Assembly: GCA_947184155.2 (NCBI GenBank)
Contig: CAMXCT020000325.1
Location: forward strand, 124,001-188,000
Direction: 5' to 3'
Length of the DNA stretch: 64,000 nt
DNA from: Cladocopium goreaui
Lineage: Eukaryota; Sar; Dinophyceae; Suessiales; Symbiodiniaceae
Of the stretch, positions 1-9,805 are shown piece after piece. The notes under the pieces are model-generated. The model ran no database searches and was not told the DNA's origin. It saw nothing but the letters and a program-made list of their open reading frames with translations. Numbering within the stretch: the stretch's first letter is position 1; every line of letters begins with the position of its first letter. Both the position numbers and the translations under genes were made by a program.

Positions 1-1
1 G

Positions 2-2848
2 CGAAAGAAGCTGCGTATTTCAAACGCAGCCGACAAAAAGTTGGTACACAGGTGGTTGAAAGGTTCTTTCGCTACAGTGCCGCGACTGATGCAGCGAAGT
101 GACGGTTCCTTGTCCGGATCGGTATCTGAAATGCTGGAATCTGTTTCAGACCATATGGAAAGTGTATACAATCAACACATGGAATGGGATACCCCTTCCC
201 AGATTGAATATTTTCGCGAGAAGTATCGGGATTCAATTTCTCAAACGTTCTGCGAGGCTAGTGTTCCCAGTTTGAATGAGCAAGATTTTTGGGATTTGTG
301 TCAAAGCAAGTCCCCTACCAAGGCTTCCGGTCTTGACATGTGGTCATATCGGGAACTGCAGCAACTTCCTGTGTCAGCTTGGCAGCTCTTTGTCCTTGTA
401 TGCAAACTAGTTGAAGCTGCAGGTGAATGGCCGAACATTGTAAAGTGTATCACTGTGACATGTTTGCCTAAAAAGGACGGACCTGTTTTGAACCCGAATC
501 AGATTCGCGCCATTGGTGTCAGCAGTGTTGTCTATTCTTTGTGGTCTTCCCTCAGATTTAGACATTTATCGACATGGATGAATTCAATCGCCCCATCATG
601 CCTTCTAGGAGGGATACCCGGGCGGAGTGCTGATTCCCATGAGATCGACTTGTCCCTTGAATTTCATGAACATGACCAGAATCCTGATCCCATCGCCATA
701 TTTTTAGATCGTGCAAAATGTTTTGACATGTTGGTACCTGATTTTGCTGTTCAGATAGCTTGTGACATTGGGCTTCCCCTTAACGTAGCGAGGGCTTTGA
801 CTGGTTTTTATCGGGGCCAAATCAAGATATTCAAGATTGGACGATTTTATGGGCGGAAGGTGTTTTCCAAAAACAGTGCCATTCAAGGTTGTTCTATGTC
901 AATTTTAATGGTAAATACGTTCTATTCCATTATGACCAGGGCCATGACCAACCAGTTTCATCATGTCTCCATTGCGACCTTTATTGATGATGCAAAAATA
1001 TGGGGTTCCTTCCACTATGTTGATGAAATTGCTGGAGCGTTTGAATTTGTGCGGCAATTTGATAAAGACATTGGTCAACAACTCAACCCCCAGAAAACTG
1101 AAATCCTGGCTAGAAGGGTCCTCAAAGGAAAGCTGTTGAAGCAGAAAATCCAACTCCCAGTTCAGGTTTCTTCCCAGGTTAAATCACTAGGACGTGTTCA
1201 ACAGATGAATAAGTGCCGTAACGCTACAATGCAATCAAACCGTGTAGCAAAGGCGAGCGACTGTCTTAAAAAGATTCGACAGTTGCCACTGTCCCCTCCC
1301 CAGAAGTCTGTGTACATTCATGCACATGCCCACTCCAAATGGGTGTTCGGTAGTGAAACACAGGGCATCCCCAAGAAAGATCTTCAAAAATTGCGTACGC
1401 AAGTGTGTGATATTTTTGACCCCTCATCTCACAACATGCGGTCACCTTTTGCTGTCATGGCTACATTGGAGGATGTATTTCTGGATCCGTTTGCAAAGTG
1501 GGCATGTCATGTCTTGAACCATGCTCGCAAACTCGTCAAATTCCACCCAAATATTGCAAAAAGGGCGTTAGGAGCTGTTCTCAGAGATCCCACGCCGAAA
1601 TCAGGAGCCTGTCATGGTTTTTCAAATGTGCTGTCGTATATATTGTCTGAGTTGAATTGGGCAGTTATATCACCTGATGATTTCACAGTATCCACACCTC
1701 ATGGGTCATTCCCCTTCAGCGCATGGAGCGACCAATATTTTTCTGGTATTGTCGCTTCTTCCGTTAGAACTTATCTTTTCAAGCAGCAGCCGGTGCGCCA
1801 AGAAACATGCAGGATTCCTGAAGGCCACTTGCTAGACATTTCACTCACGAGGTTCTTGTTTGATCAAAAGATGAGGAGCGATGAAGAGTTTGATTTCCTC
1901 AAGCCTCATGTTGACAAAATCCACCGAAGTTGGGCCTACAGTAAGAACCTGCTGCGGATGGCACAGACGGGCCGTGTTTTCACTTCCTCTTGGCTTCATG
2001 CTGCTGGCTTGGCCCCGGACAATTTGTGCATCTCGTGTGGGGAAAAGGAGACTGTGAGGCATTTGTTTTGTGATTGCCCGGCTTATTCCAGAACGAGGCC
2101 TGCGCCAGTCGAGCCTGGTCATGACGTCACTATGTTGACAGGGGTTGTGTTTTCTCCCCCTTTTCAGTTCGAATCATGTTGTCTCACGTGCCCCGAGCGA
2201 CCGGGTGGGCCTTTTTTCCCGACTGAGATTGTTTTTATTGATGGGTCTTGTTACAAAAGCAATTGGCACCAGGTTGCCACGGCTGCGTCAGCATATTTTC
2301 TTTCCACGGAGTGCAATTTTGCGTGCCTCCTCCCCACGCAAGATTGCACGAGCCAGAGGTCGGAAATTTTTGCAGCAGCATTGGCGTTGTCACATTCCAG
2401 TGGTCCTATCACCATTGCTAGTGATTGTTTGACGGTTGTTCGAATTTTCAAAAGGCTTCAAGATGCTGATTTTTCTCGCGAATGGATTCACAAGTTGGAC
2501 AACTGGGATTGCTGGAATTTGGTTTGCTCCGTTGCGAAATCTCGTCCTGGTAGGGTGCATATCATAAAAGTAAAGGCCCATTGTACGGCAAAGTCTAGTC
2601 AGGATCCATATCTTACGTATGGAAATAGCATGGTGGATGCAGCCGCTAGGGCTGTAGCTAGAGATGCGTTTAGAGCCAAGCTCGAACCTTACCGTAAGTT
2701 GATCACAGTGGCTGTGTCATGGCAATGCCATATCATTGCCACGCTGGGCGAACGATGTGCGTGCCAATTTTTGTGCCCGTCAGACCAACCTCCGAGTGAT
2801 CCAACCCCTTCACACCTTTTCCTGAGCAGTGTAACAGTGAATTCTTGA
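2..2848 (+). CDS. LINE pol, 3' part: reverse transcriptase, zinc knuckle, RNase H (runs in from left edge)
   Basis: Non-LTR retrotransposon polymerase that would copy element RNA into DNA at a nicked target. The frame is open from the window edge with no credible start, so the protein is 5'-partial; residues below count from the TTG at 41. RT motifs: A at 223-229 (D223, F228-D229), B at 282-287 (QGCSMS) and C at 314-317 (FIDD, both aspartates present). A CCHC-type knuckle follows at C663, C666, H673 and C677. A type-I RNase H domain spans about 728-870 with D734, E775, D795, H847 and D866. The endonuclease expected upstream lies outside the window. The frame stops at 2846-2848, but related C-terminal sequence continues at once in the -1 frame. 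Domain order matches the second LINE at 13-23 kb, but sequence identity is low, so this is a different family. Confidence 0.85.
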   Translation, partial: RKKLRISNAADKKLVHRWLKGSFATVPRLMQRSDGSLSGSVSEMLESVSDHMESVYNQHMEWDTPSQIEYFREKYRDSISQTFCEASVPSLNEQDFWDLCQSKSPTKASGLDMWSYRELQQLPVSAWQLFVLVCKLVEAAGEWPNIVKCITVTCLPKKDGPVLNPNQIRAIGVSSVVYSLWSSLRFRHLSTWMNSIAPSCLLGGIPGRSADSHEIDLSLEFHEHDQNPDPIAIFLDRAKCFDMLVPDFAVQIACDIGLPLNVARALTGFYRGQIKIFKIGRFYGRKVFSKNSAIQGCSMSILMVNTFYSIMTRAMTNQFHHVSIATFIDDAKIWGSFHYVDEIAGAFEFVRQFDKDIGQQLNPQKTEILARRVLKGKLLKQKIQLPVQVSSQVKSLGRVQQMNKCRNATMQSNRVAKASDCLKKIRQLPLSPPQKSVYIHAHAHSKWVFGSETQGIPKKDLQKLRTQVCDIFDPSSHNMRSPFAVMATLEDVFLDPFAKWACHVLNHARKLVKFHPNIAKRALGAVLRDPTPKSGACHGFSNVLSYILSELNWAVISPDDFTVSTPHGSFPFSAWSDQYFSGIVASSVRTYLFKQQPVRQETCRIPEGHLLDISLTRFLFDQKMRSDEEFDFLKPHVDKIHRSWAYSKNLLRMAQTGRVFTSSWLHAAGLAPDNLCISCGEKETVRHLFCDCPAYSRTRPAPVEPGHDVTMLTGVVFSPPFQFESCCLTCPERPGGPFFPTEIVFIDGSCYKSNWHQVATAASAYFLSTECNFACLLPTQDCTSQRSEIFAAALALSHSSGPITIASDCLTVVRIFKRLQDADFSREWIHKLDNWDCWNLVCSVAKSRPGRVHIIKVKAHCTAKSSQDPYLTYGNSMVDAAARAVARDAFRAKLEPYRKLITVAVSWQCHIIATLGERCACQFLCPSDQPPSDPTPSHLFLSSVTVNS

Positions 2849-3453
2849 CCAAGTGTGAAAACGGGACCGTTCGCCCGAATGACTTCGACAGACTCTGGGA
2901 CGTTTATCAAACTTTTCGGGATTCTTTCACCTCTGTCATTGTTCAACCCCATGTCTTTCCTCAGCTGGACCAGCGGAATGCTAGGTCTAGGTTGCAGAAT
3001 TATTCTGGTGAGTACTTCCAGGCTGTGTCTAGGTACACCCAGGATGTCTGTGTAGAGTTTCTGGTCAATCAGCAAGGGCCCAAAGTTCCATGGGTCTTGG
3101 TGTTTTTTGACTTTGTGGGTTGTTATCCTGATTTACCCGAGTGGGTTGACGGCAAGAAACTTCAACATTTTTTGAATCAATTCAAGACCCGTTTTCGCCG
3201 TTTCTGCAAAGGAAAATTCACTTCATATCATCATTGCATGAATCTCCGCGACCTCTATTTTGGGAGGATGAGTGGTTTTGTTGGGTTGTTCAAACCCGTC
3301 TCTATTCACAAAGTCACTTTCCTGAGTGTTCATTCTTCTGCTCAAATTGGCTATTCAGGTGGGTCTCCCTCTGGTAGAGGTCCTGGTGTGTCCTGTCGGT
3401 CCATTGATATTCCCTTCTCTGTCCTCAGATCATTTCCTGCTTTCGCTGATTAA
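2845..3453 (+). CDS. C-terminal extension of the left LINE pol in the -1 frame
   Basis: A frame of about 200 residues that overlaps the end of the preceding pol frame by four bases and has no ATG at its head. It is therefore probably the displaced C terminus of the same polyprotein, split by an indel or read by -1 frameshifting. Its first ~130 residues resemble the part after RNase H in the other LINE of this window. Both have an aromatic-rich stretch (here near YTQDVCVEFLVN, there near WLSCIRDVTQPLKWVSFLQL) followed by a basic amphipathic segment (LQHFLNQFKTRFRRFC here, VKHFRLMLQQYFRDAKV there). No catalytic motif is visible and the function is unknown. The last ~60 residues look like non-coding read-through. 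Confidence 0.5.
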   Translation: MTKCENGTVRPNDFDRLWDVYQTFRDSFTSVIVQPHVFPQLDQRNARSRLQNYSGEYFQAVSRYTQDVCVEFLVNQQGPKVPWVLVFFDFVGCYPDLPEWVDGKKLQHFLNQFKTRFRRFCKGKFTSYHHCMNLRDLYFGRMSGFVGLFKPVSIHKVTFLSVHSSAQIGYSGGSPSGRGPGVSCRSIDIPFSVLRSFPAFAD

Positions 3454-3777
3454 TTGTGCTTTCGTTGCCTTGCTGAGTTTCGCGCGCGGCACTCAGAGTA
3501 TCAGGCTGCAAAAAAGGTGTCAACCCCATTTTCAGACACACCCAAATTTTCAAATGGGTTTTGGTCGTTGCATCCCCATATCTCAAATCTCTACTTTTGT
3601 TGGCTGAAGTCCCTATCTGCAATTGAAAAACAACACTGATGTTCGTGAATAACATCCATCATTCATTGTTTTTCATAAATTCGTATGTTAAATCAACTAA
3701 TTTCAGGTCAAATCACATGAAATCAGAGAAAAACATCAGCTGAAAGTCCCATCCCATCCCCGCCATCCCCTCCCGAC
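3454..3777. other. 3' flank of left LINE, no gene seen
   Basis: Probably LINE 3' untranslated sequence running into intron-like DNA. No poly(A) tract or target duplication could be recognised, so the 3' boundary of the left LINE is not fixed. Confidence 0.4.
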
Positions 3778-3902
3778 CTGAGCTCAGTGGGTCGGTCGTC
3801 GCGCCAGCCTCGGAGCACGTCGCCCACACAGAGCGTCGCGGCGTCGAAGCTCTCGCCGTCCACGAAGAGGTTCTCGCCAAAGCAGCCGGGCTGGAGCTGT
3901 GC
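3778..3902 (-). CDS. Exon of a MOSC-domain protein
   Basis: A GC-rich island whose minus-strand translation contains PGCFGENLFVDG followed by ATLCVGDVLRG. This matches the conserved core of MOSC domains (xGxFGENL...L.IGDxLRxG), the sulfur-carrying or ligand-binding module of molybdenum-cofactor sulfurase C-termini and YiiM/mARC-type proteins. On the minus strand it is bounded by an AG acceptor just before 3902 (another AG six bases further in) and an AG|GT donor after 3778. The other frames look unlike protein. The conserved MOSC cysteine would fall in a later exon, which is not seen; the LINE starts 150 bp downstream. The rest of the gene is not assembled here. Confidence 0.5.
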
Positions 3903-3943
3903 CTAGCGAATGGAAACGATTTTTTCGACCAGGAATAAATGAG

Positions 3944-4181
3944 TACAGACATATAGAGAGATAGAGAGATGGGCTTTTCCCAAGATCGAAAGTTTGATAT
4001 ATCTACCATAAATCCCATATAAACCCATATGGCTATGGATCAATACCTATGAAAATACCATTTTTGGATGAACATCCATAAATCCCAGCTATGACTTGGG
4101 GTTCACGGCACGGTACCAGGGTGTTGACCCATCCCCATATAGAGAGATAGAGATAGAGATAGAGGATAGAGCCAGAGATAG
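3944..4181. repeat. Family E inverted-repeat element with GAGATA microsatellite
   Basis: About 4033-4133 is a hairpin-type element beginning near GGATCAATACC and ending near ACCAGGGTGTTGACCCAT. The same ends, inverted, occur at 34.1 and 61.2 kb. It is followed at 4139-4181 by a GAGATA tract, and a smaller GAGA tract lies at 3953-3970. Confidence 0.5.
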
Positions 4182-5298
4182 TTATCGAACATATGGGCAG
4201 TGGCTGCGAAACCCCTATTGGTTGATGAAAAGGTGCGATCTTTCTTAAACCCCTGGTTGATGTCTCATCATTTTCTCCCATTCAAACGGCCACTTTGGGG
4301 TATGGCCCATTTCCTGACACGCCCTTGTAGGTTCATGATTAATGCCTTCCTGCTGTAGCATATTGAATACTACTTGAATGCCCCCGAAAAGAATCCCCAA
4401 AAAATGACTAGACCAGATACTAAACCAGGGTTTGGATAGCATTTAATACATTTCATATCAAAGGGATCGATAACATATGTTGATCTCCCCAGGGAGTCGC
4501 CTCAGAAAGTTGCTGCTCCAGTTTCAAACCGGCCTCACAAGACGTGAGAAGCAGCCACAGGAGACCCTCCATTCATGGATGTCGATGTTATCCAAGCCGA
4601 ACCAGATACCCTCATGGAAAATCCCCTATAATCCTATAAACTGGATGATCTGGACTGGATGTTTACACTGTAAAATGGATTAAAATGGTGGATTTTCGAG
4701 CAAACCACGTTTGATTATGGGAGGTTATTTCCAACCAAACTTGGATGTGTTTAAGGGAACCCCAAAAATAACCAAAAAACATTCCCTATAGATTCCCAAT
4801 TTCTAGTGGATGTCCCATTGGGGAGATTTTGAAAAAACATGTTCCGTAAATCCAAGAAAAATTAGGGATTTCAACAAAAAGAATTCAGGCACACCCAGCC
4901 AAAATTGTGATGTTGTAAGAAGAGATGCGGATCTTCTCAAAGCACAATTGGGGGCGTCATCCATACAACTAGGTGTCTGACCAACACTTGCAAGGAGATG
5001 TTTCGCCGACCAAGTTTGTGTCCCTGCCAGGGTGTTACCCCAGCAGCTGAAAATAGAGCTAGCGTCAAAACCACGATTTTTCCCCACTAATATCATCCCA
5101 AATCCCCACATTGATTTGATGAATATGGTTGGCCAGTCAGCCAGTCAGTTCACATCATCGCACCCTTGGACCTATGGAAAAAAGAAACAGGTGTTCTGAT
5201 TCGTTACCCAAAGATTCTCTTGAAAAGTATTAACGTGACCGATCAAGTGGGGGCCCTGGTATCTGAATGGAAATTCCTCTTGTTGAGGAGATGTCAAT
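4182..5298. other. Intron-like or intergenic DNA, no gene seen
   Basis: AT-rich sequence without a recognisable domain. The segment 4480-4580 is somewhat GC-richer and 4880-5060 is open on the minus strand, but neither has recognisable protein character or clear splice signals. Confidence 0.4.
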
Positions 5299-5498
5299 CG
5301 TGTGTATATATATATACACTATATATACATATATGTATATATATATAACATATGTGTATGTAAATATATATATATGTGTATGTATATATACATATATATA
5401 TATATACACATGTGTGTATATATACATATAATTATATACGTACTATATATATGTATATATATATATATGTACTATATATATATACATAACATATGTGT
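5299..5498. repeat. TA/TATG microsatellite
   Basis: About 200 bp of alternating TA with interspersed TG/CA steps. The tyrosine/isoleucine-rich frames it creates on both strands are artefacts of composition. Confidence 0.9.
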
Positions 5499-5629
5499 GT
5501 GTGTGTAGCGCTTTAGTACCCAAAAAAAGGGTGTACTAAACCCAACATTTCATGGCCTCGCTGGGAGAACATCATTGTCCCATCAAAATTTCATGGTTTG
5601 AAGCCTCCCATCCCAGCCCGACCAGGAAC

Positions 5630-5713
5630 CTTCAACAGCCGCTGAAGATTTCCCTTGGTCTGCACCAGCACTGCCCGGTCTCCAGCATTTTCCAGGTGCC
5701 CGCCGTTCAGTTC
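5630..5713 (-). CDS. Putative exon, possibly the same MOSC gene
   Basis: On the minus strand a pyrimidine-rich tract ends in AG just before 5713. It is followed by 28 codons in phase 0 and an AAG|GTTCCT donor at 5630. The peptide (start ELNGGHLENAGDRAVLVQTK) contains GDRAVLV. In MOSC proteins an HGGPDRAV segment precedes the FGENL segment, so the order relative to the exon at 3778-3902 fits. The match is loose and the assignment is inference. The plus strand is also open here. Confidence 0.35.
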
Positions 5714-5944
5714 CTCAAGGTGGGGGAAAAATGGGGAAAAATGGGGAAAGAATGGGAAAAATGATGCTTAATCATAGTGATATTCTATGGGTAACTAGTG
5801 GCAATGGGGCCTAACTATGCTTAATCATTTATCAGTAACTATGGAATCCGAACCTCCATAGGCTGGGATATTGGGCCCCTAAACTATGGTTATATATTTT
5901 TAAAAACAAATATATATATATATATATATGGGTAAATCCGCCGA
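5714..5944. other. Intron-like DNA, no gene seen
   Basis: A GGGGAAAAAT-type tract at 5722-5762, a partial hairpin repeat at 5840-5890 and a short TA tract at 5909-5930. Nothing coding recognised. Confidence 0.4.
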
Positions 5945-5968
5945 CCCCGGCCTTCGCCAAGGCCGGGG
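5945..5968. other. Perfect GC hairpin
   Basis: Two perfect 10-bp arms, CCCCGGCCTT and AAGGCCGGGG, are separated by a four-base CGCC loop. The hairpin lies at the AT-to-GC transition just before the satellite block. Role unknown. Confidence 0.7.
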
Positions 5969-6019
5969 CGGCGCCTGGGACCACCGCAGGTGTGGAACTT
6001 TTCCGCGCACATAGCCCTC

Positions 6020-6196
6020 TCTCGTTAGGGCATTCGAGGCAGCTGCCACCACGCCCTCTGGCCGGCAGCCTTTGCTGTTCCAGGGTTGCAGCCTGCCCTT
6101 TGCCTGCGCATCCCTCGCGGCAGCTGCCACCAAGCCCTCTGGCCGTCAGCGTTCCAGCATTGCAGCCTGCCCTTTGCCTGCACTGAGCCCTCTCTT
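6020..6196 (+). repeat. Left flank repeat of satellite block
   Basis: Contains two tandem versions of a module of the type CGCGGCAGCTGCCACCAAGC ... GTTGCAGCCTGCC ... TTTGCCTGC. The same module recurs at 9160-9590 on the right side of the 192-bp satellite, so the satellite appears to be embedded in a second, related tandem array. Confidence 0.65.
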
Positions 6197-9125
6197 GTTC
6201 CCCAACAAGCCCAACACGCGCCACTGCCGCACGCAAAAGCCACCACAAGGCCACAGCAATGGCTCAAGGGCACCCCACGGCCGCAGCAATGGCTTCTTAT
6301 ACGCGTTCAAGGCTGCCGTTTGCCAGGCCTCAAACGCTCCAAAACCCTCCAAACCCTCCAAAAGTCCGGCCAGCTCCGCAAGGAAAAGGTACCCCAACAA
6401 GCCCAACACGCGCCACTCCCGCACGCAAAAGCCACCACAAGGCCACAGCAATGGCTCAAGAGCACCCCACGGCCGCAGCAATGGCTTCTTATACGCGTTC
6501 AAGGCTGCCGTTTGCCAGGCCTCAAACGCTCCAAAACCCTCCAAAACCCGCCAAAACCCTCCAAACCCTCCAAACGTCCGGCCAGCTCCGCAGGGAAAAG
6601 GTACCCCAACAAGCCCAACACGCGCCACTGCCGCACGCAAAAGCCACCACAAGGCCACAGCAATGGCTCAAGGGCACCCCACGGCCGCAGCAATGGCTTC
6701 TTATACGCGTTCAAGGCTGCCGTTTGCCAGGCCTCAAACGCTCCAAAACCCTCCAAACCCTCCAAAAGTCCGGCCAGCTCCGCAGGGAAAAGGTACCCCA
6801 ACAAGCCCAACACGCGCCACTGCCGCACGCAAAAGCCACCACAAGGCCACAGCAATGGCTCAAGAGCACCCCACGGCCGCAGCAATGGCTTTCTCATACT
6901 CCCGCACGCAAAAGCCACCACAAGGCACAGCATGGCTCAAGGCACCCCACGCCGCAGCAATGGCTTCTTATACGCATTTCAGGCTGCCGTTTGCCCTCCT
7001 CAAGAGCTCCAAACCCTCCCAACCCTCCAAACCCTCCAACAGTCCGGCACCGTAAAAGGTACCCCAACAAGCCCAACACGCGCCACTCCCGCAGGCAAAA
7101 GCCACCACAAGGCCACAGCAATGGCTCAAGGGCACCCCACGGCCGCAGCAATGGCTTCTTATACGCGTTCAAGGCTGCCGTTTGCCAGGCCTCAAACCCT
7201 CCAAAACCCTCCAAACCCTCCAAAAGTCCGGCCAGCTCCGCAGGGAAAAGGTACCCCAACAAGCCCAACACGCGCCACTGCCGCACGCAAAAGCCACCAC
7301 AAGGCCACAGCAATGGCTCAAGGGCACCCCACGGCCGCAGCAATGGCTTCTTATACGCGTTCAAGGCTGCCGTTTGCCAGGCCTCAAACGCTCCAAAACC
7401 CTCCAAAACCCTCCAAACCCTCCAAAAGTCCGGCCAGCTCCGCAAGGAAAAGGTACCCCAACAAGCCCAACACGCGCCACTCCCGCACGCAAAAGCCACC
7501 CCAAGGCCACAGCAATGGCTCAAGAGCACCCCACGGCCGCAGCAATGGCTTCTTATACGCGTTCAAGGCTGCCGTTTGCCAGGCCTCAAACCCTCCAAAA
7601 CCCTCCAAAACCCTCCAAAACCCTCCAAACCCTCCAAACCCTCCAAAAGTCCGGCCAGCTCCGCAGGGAAAAGGTACCCCAACAAGCCCAACACGCGCCC
7701 CTGCCGCACGCAAAAGCCACCACAAGGCCACAGCAATGGCTCAAGGGCACCCCACGGCCGCAGCAATGGCTTCTTATACGCGTTCAAGGCTGCCGGTTGC
7801 CAGGCCTCAAACGCTCCAAAACCCTCCAAACCCTCCAAAAGTCCGGCCAGCTCCGCAAGGAAAAGGTACCCCAACAAGCCCAACACGCGCCACTCCCGCA
7901 CGCAAAAGCCACCACAAGGCCACAGCAATGGCTCAAGAGCACCCCACGGCCGCAGCAATGGCTTCTCCAAGGCTGCCGCCGCCAGGCCCCAAACGCCCCA
8001 AAACCCCCCAAAACCCTCTCCAAACCCTCCAAAAGTCCGGCCAGCTGCGCAGGGAAAAGGTACCCCAACAAGCCCAACACGCGCCACTGCCGCACGCAAA
8101 AGCCACCACAAGGCCACAGCAATGGCTCAAGGGCACCCCACGGCCGCAGCAATGGCTTCTTATCCGCGTTCAAGGCTGCCGTTTGCCAGGCCTCAAACGC
8201 TCCAAAACCCTCCAAACCCTCCAAAAGTCCGGCCAGCTCCGCAAGGAAAAGGTACCCCAACAAGCCCAACACGCGCCACTCCCGCACGCAAAAGCCACCA
8301 CAAGGCCACAGCAATGGCTCAAGAGCACCCCACGGCCGCAGCAATGGCTTCTTATACGCGTTCAAGGCTGCCGTTTGCCAGGCCTCAAACGCTCCAAAAC
8401 CCTCCAAAACCCTCCAACCCTCCAAAAGTCCGGCCAGCTCCGCAAGGAAAAGGTACCCCAACAAGCCCAACACGCGCCACTCCCGCACGCAAAAGCCACC
8501 ACAAGGCCACAGCAATGGCTCAAGGGCACCCCACGGCCGCAGCAATGGCTTCTTATAACTCCCGCACGCAAAAGCCACCACAAGGCCACAGCAATGGCTC
8601 AAGAGCACCACACGGCCGCAGCAATGGCTTCTTATACGCGTTCAAGGCTGCCGTTTGCCAGGCCTCAAACGCTCCAAAACCCTCCAAAACCCTCCAAACC
8701 CTCCAAAAGTCCGGCCAGCTCCGCAGAAAAGGTACCCCAACAAGCCCAACACGCGCCACTGCCGCACGCAAAAGCCACCACAAGGCCACAGCAATGGCTC
8801 AAGGGCACCCCACGGCCGCAGCAATGGCTTCTTATACGCGTTCAAGGCTGCCGTTTGCCAGGCCTCAAACGCTCCAAAACCCTCCAAAAGTCCGGCCAGC
8901 TCCGCAAGGAAAAGGTACCCCAACAAGCCCAACACGCGCCACTCCCGCACGCAAAAGCCACCACAAGGCCACAGCAATGGCTCAAGAGCACCCCACGGCC
9001 GCAGCAATGGCTTCTTATAACTCCCGCACGCAAAAGCCACCACAAGGCCACAGCAATGGCTCAAGAGCACCCCACGGCCGCAGCAATGGCTTCTTATACG
9101 CGTTCAAGGCTGCCGTTTGCCTGCG
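6197..9125 (+). repeat. GC-rich satellite, ~192-bp unit with dimeric order
   Basis: Roughly 14 tandem units. A GGTACC site in each unit puts the TACC tetramers at 6391, 6602, 6794, 7060, 7252, 7454, 7675, 7867, 8061, 8253, 8454, 8733 and 8916. Most spacings are 183-221 bp, most often 192. Two (266 and 279) carry an extra internal ~75-80-bp duplication. Length also varies in steps near 10 bp through a CTCCAAAACC-type run. Unit types largely alternate: CGCAGG with CACTGCC and AGGGCACC, against CGCAAGG with CACTCCC and AGAGCACC. Because 192 is a multiple of three and the unit nearly lacks stops, frames of 982 and 1055 codons run across it in two phases. This is a property of the repeat and not evidence of a gene. 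Confidence 0.9.
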
Positions 9126-9628
9126 TTTTCTTGCATCGCCCTCTGTTGCTAGGGCGTCCCTGCCTAGGGCGCCTCGCGGCAGCCTCCACCAAGCCCTGCG
9201 GCCGTAAGCCCTTGCTGTTCCAGCGTTGCAGCCTGCCGTTTGCCTGCGAATAGCCCTCTGTTGTTATGGCGTTCAAGCCTGCCGTTTGCCAGCCTTCAAA
9301 CCCTTAAAACCCTTAAAATGCTCCGTTGCCAGCCTTCAAACCCCTTAAAACCCTTCAAACCCTTAAAACCTCTAAAATGCTCCGAATCCCTCGCGGCAGC
9401 TTCCACCAAGCCCTCCTGTAAGCCTTTGCTGTTCCAGCGTTGCAGCCTGCAGTTTGCCTGCGTTTACCTGCATAGCCCTCTGTTGTTATGGCGTTCAAGC
9501 CTGCCGTTTGCCACCCTTCAAACCGTTATTCAAACCCTTAAAACCCCTAAAACCCTCCAAATCCCTCGCGGCAGCTTCCACCAAGCCCTCTCTCTATCTC
9601 TCCCTCCCTCTCTCTCCCTCTCTCTACA
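9126..9628 (+). repeat. Second tandem array (~215-bp period) and TC tract
   Basis: The modules TGCTGTTCCAGCGTTGCAGC and CTCTGTTGTTATGGCGTTCA recur about 215-225 bp apart (near 9212 and 9427; 9251 and 9478). They are interspersed with AAACCCTTAAAACCCTT runs. A CTCTCTCC tract closes the block at 9586-9628. Confidence 0.7.
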
Positions 9629-9689
9629 GCACCCCCCAAATAGGGGGGGTCGGCGGCACCAGGGCGCTAGCCCATTCTATTATAATATT

Positions 9690-9805
9690 TCACTAGCCTG
9701 AATTAAGGCCATTTTGGGATGATTCCCTTACTAACCATGTTTTCCAGTGAGGTCGCAGTGAGGTCGTTATAATTTACCCAGATATATACATATAATTATA
9801 TAACT
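9690..9805 (+). repeat. SINE-like repeat copy 1 with TA tail
   Basis: Shares CATTTTGGGATGATTCCC and GCAGTGAGGTCGTT.TAATTTA.CCA with copies at 26.3 and 28.9 kb. Each copy ends in a different AT-rich simple-sequence tail. Confidence 0.5.

Noticed and set aside
5302-5508. Tyrosine/isoleucine-rich frames in TA tracts (also 49.6, 51.9 and 55.5 kb)
   Set aside because: Pure consequence of TATATA and TATG repeats, open on both strands.
6250-6270. Resemblance of satellite TGGCTCAAG to the 3' end of the dinoflagellate spliced leader
   Set aside because: Only nine bases match; the conserved 5' part of the leader is absent from the window.
6086-9253. Open frames of 1055 and 982 codons (plus) and several long minus frames as proteins
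   Set aside because: They run through tandem satellite units in several phases at once; the unit length is a multiple of three and nearly stop-free.
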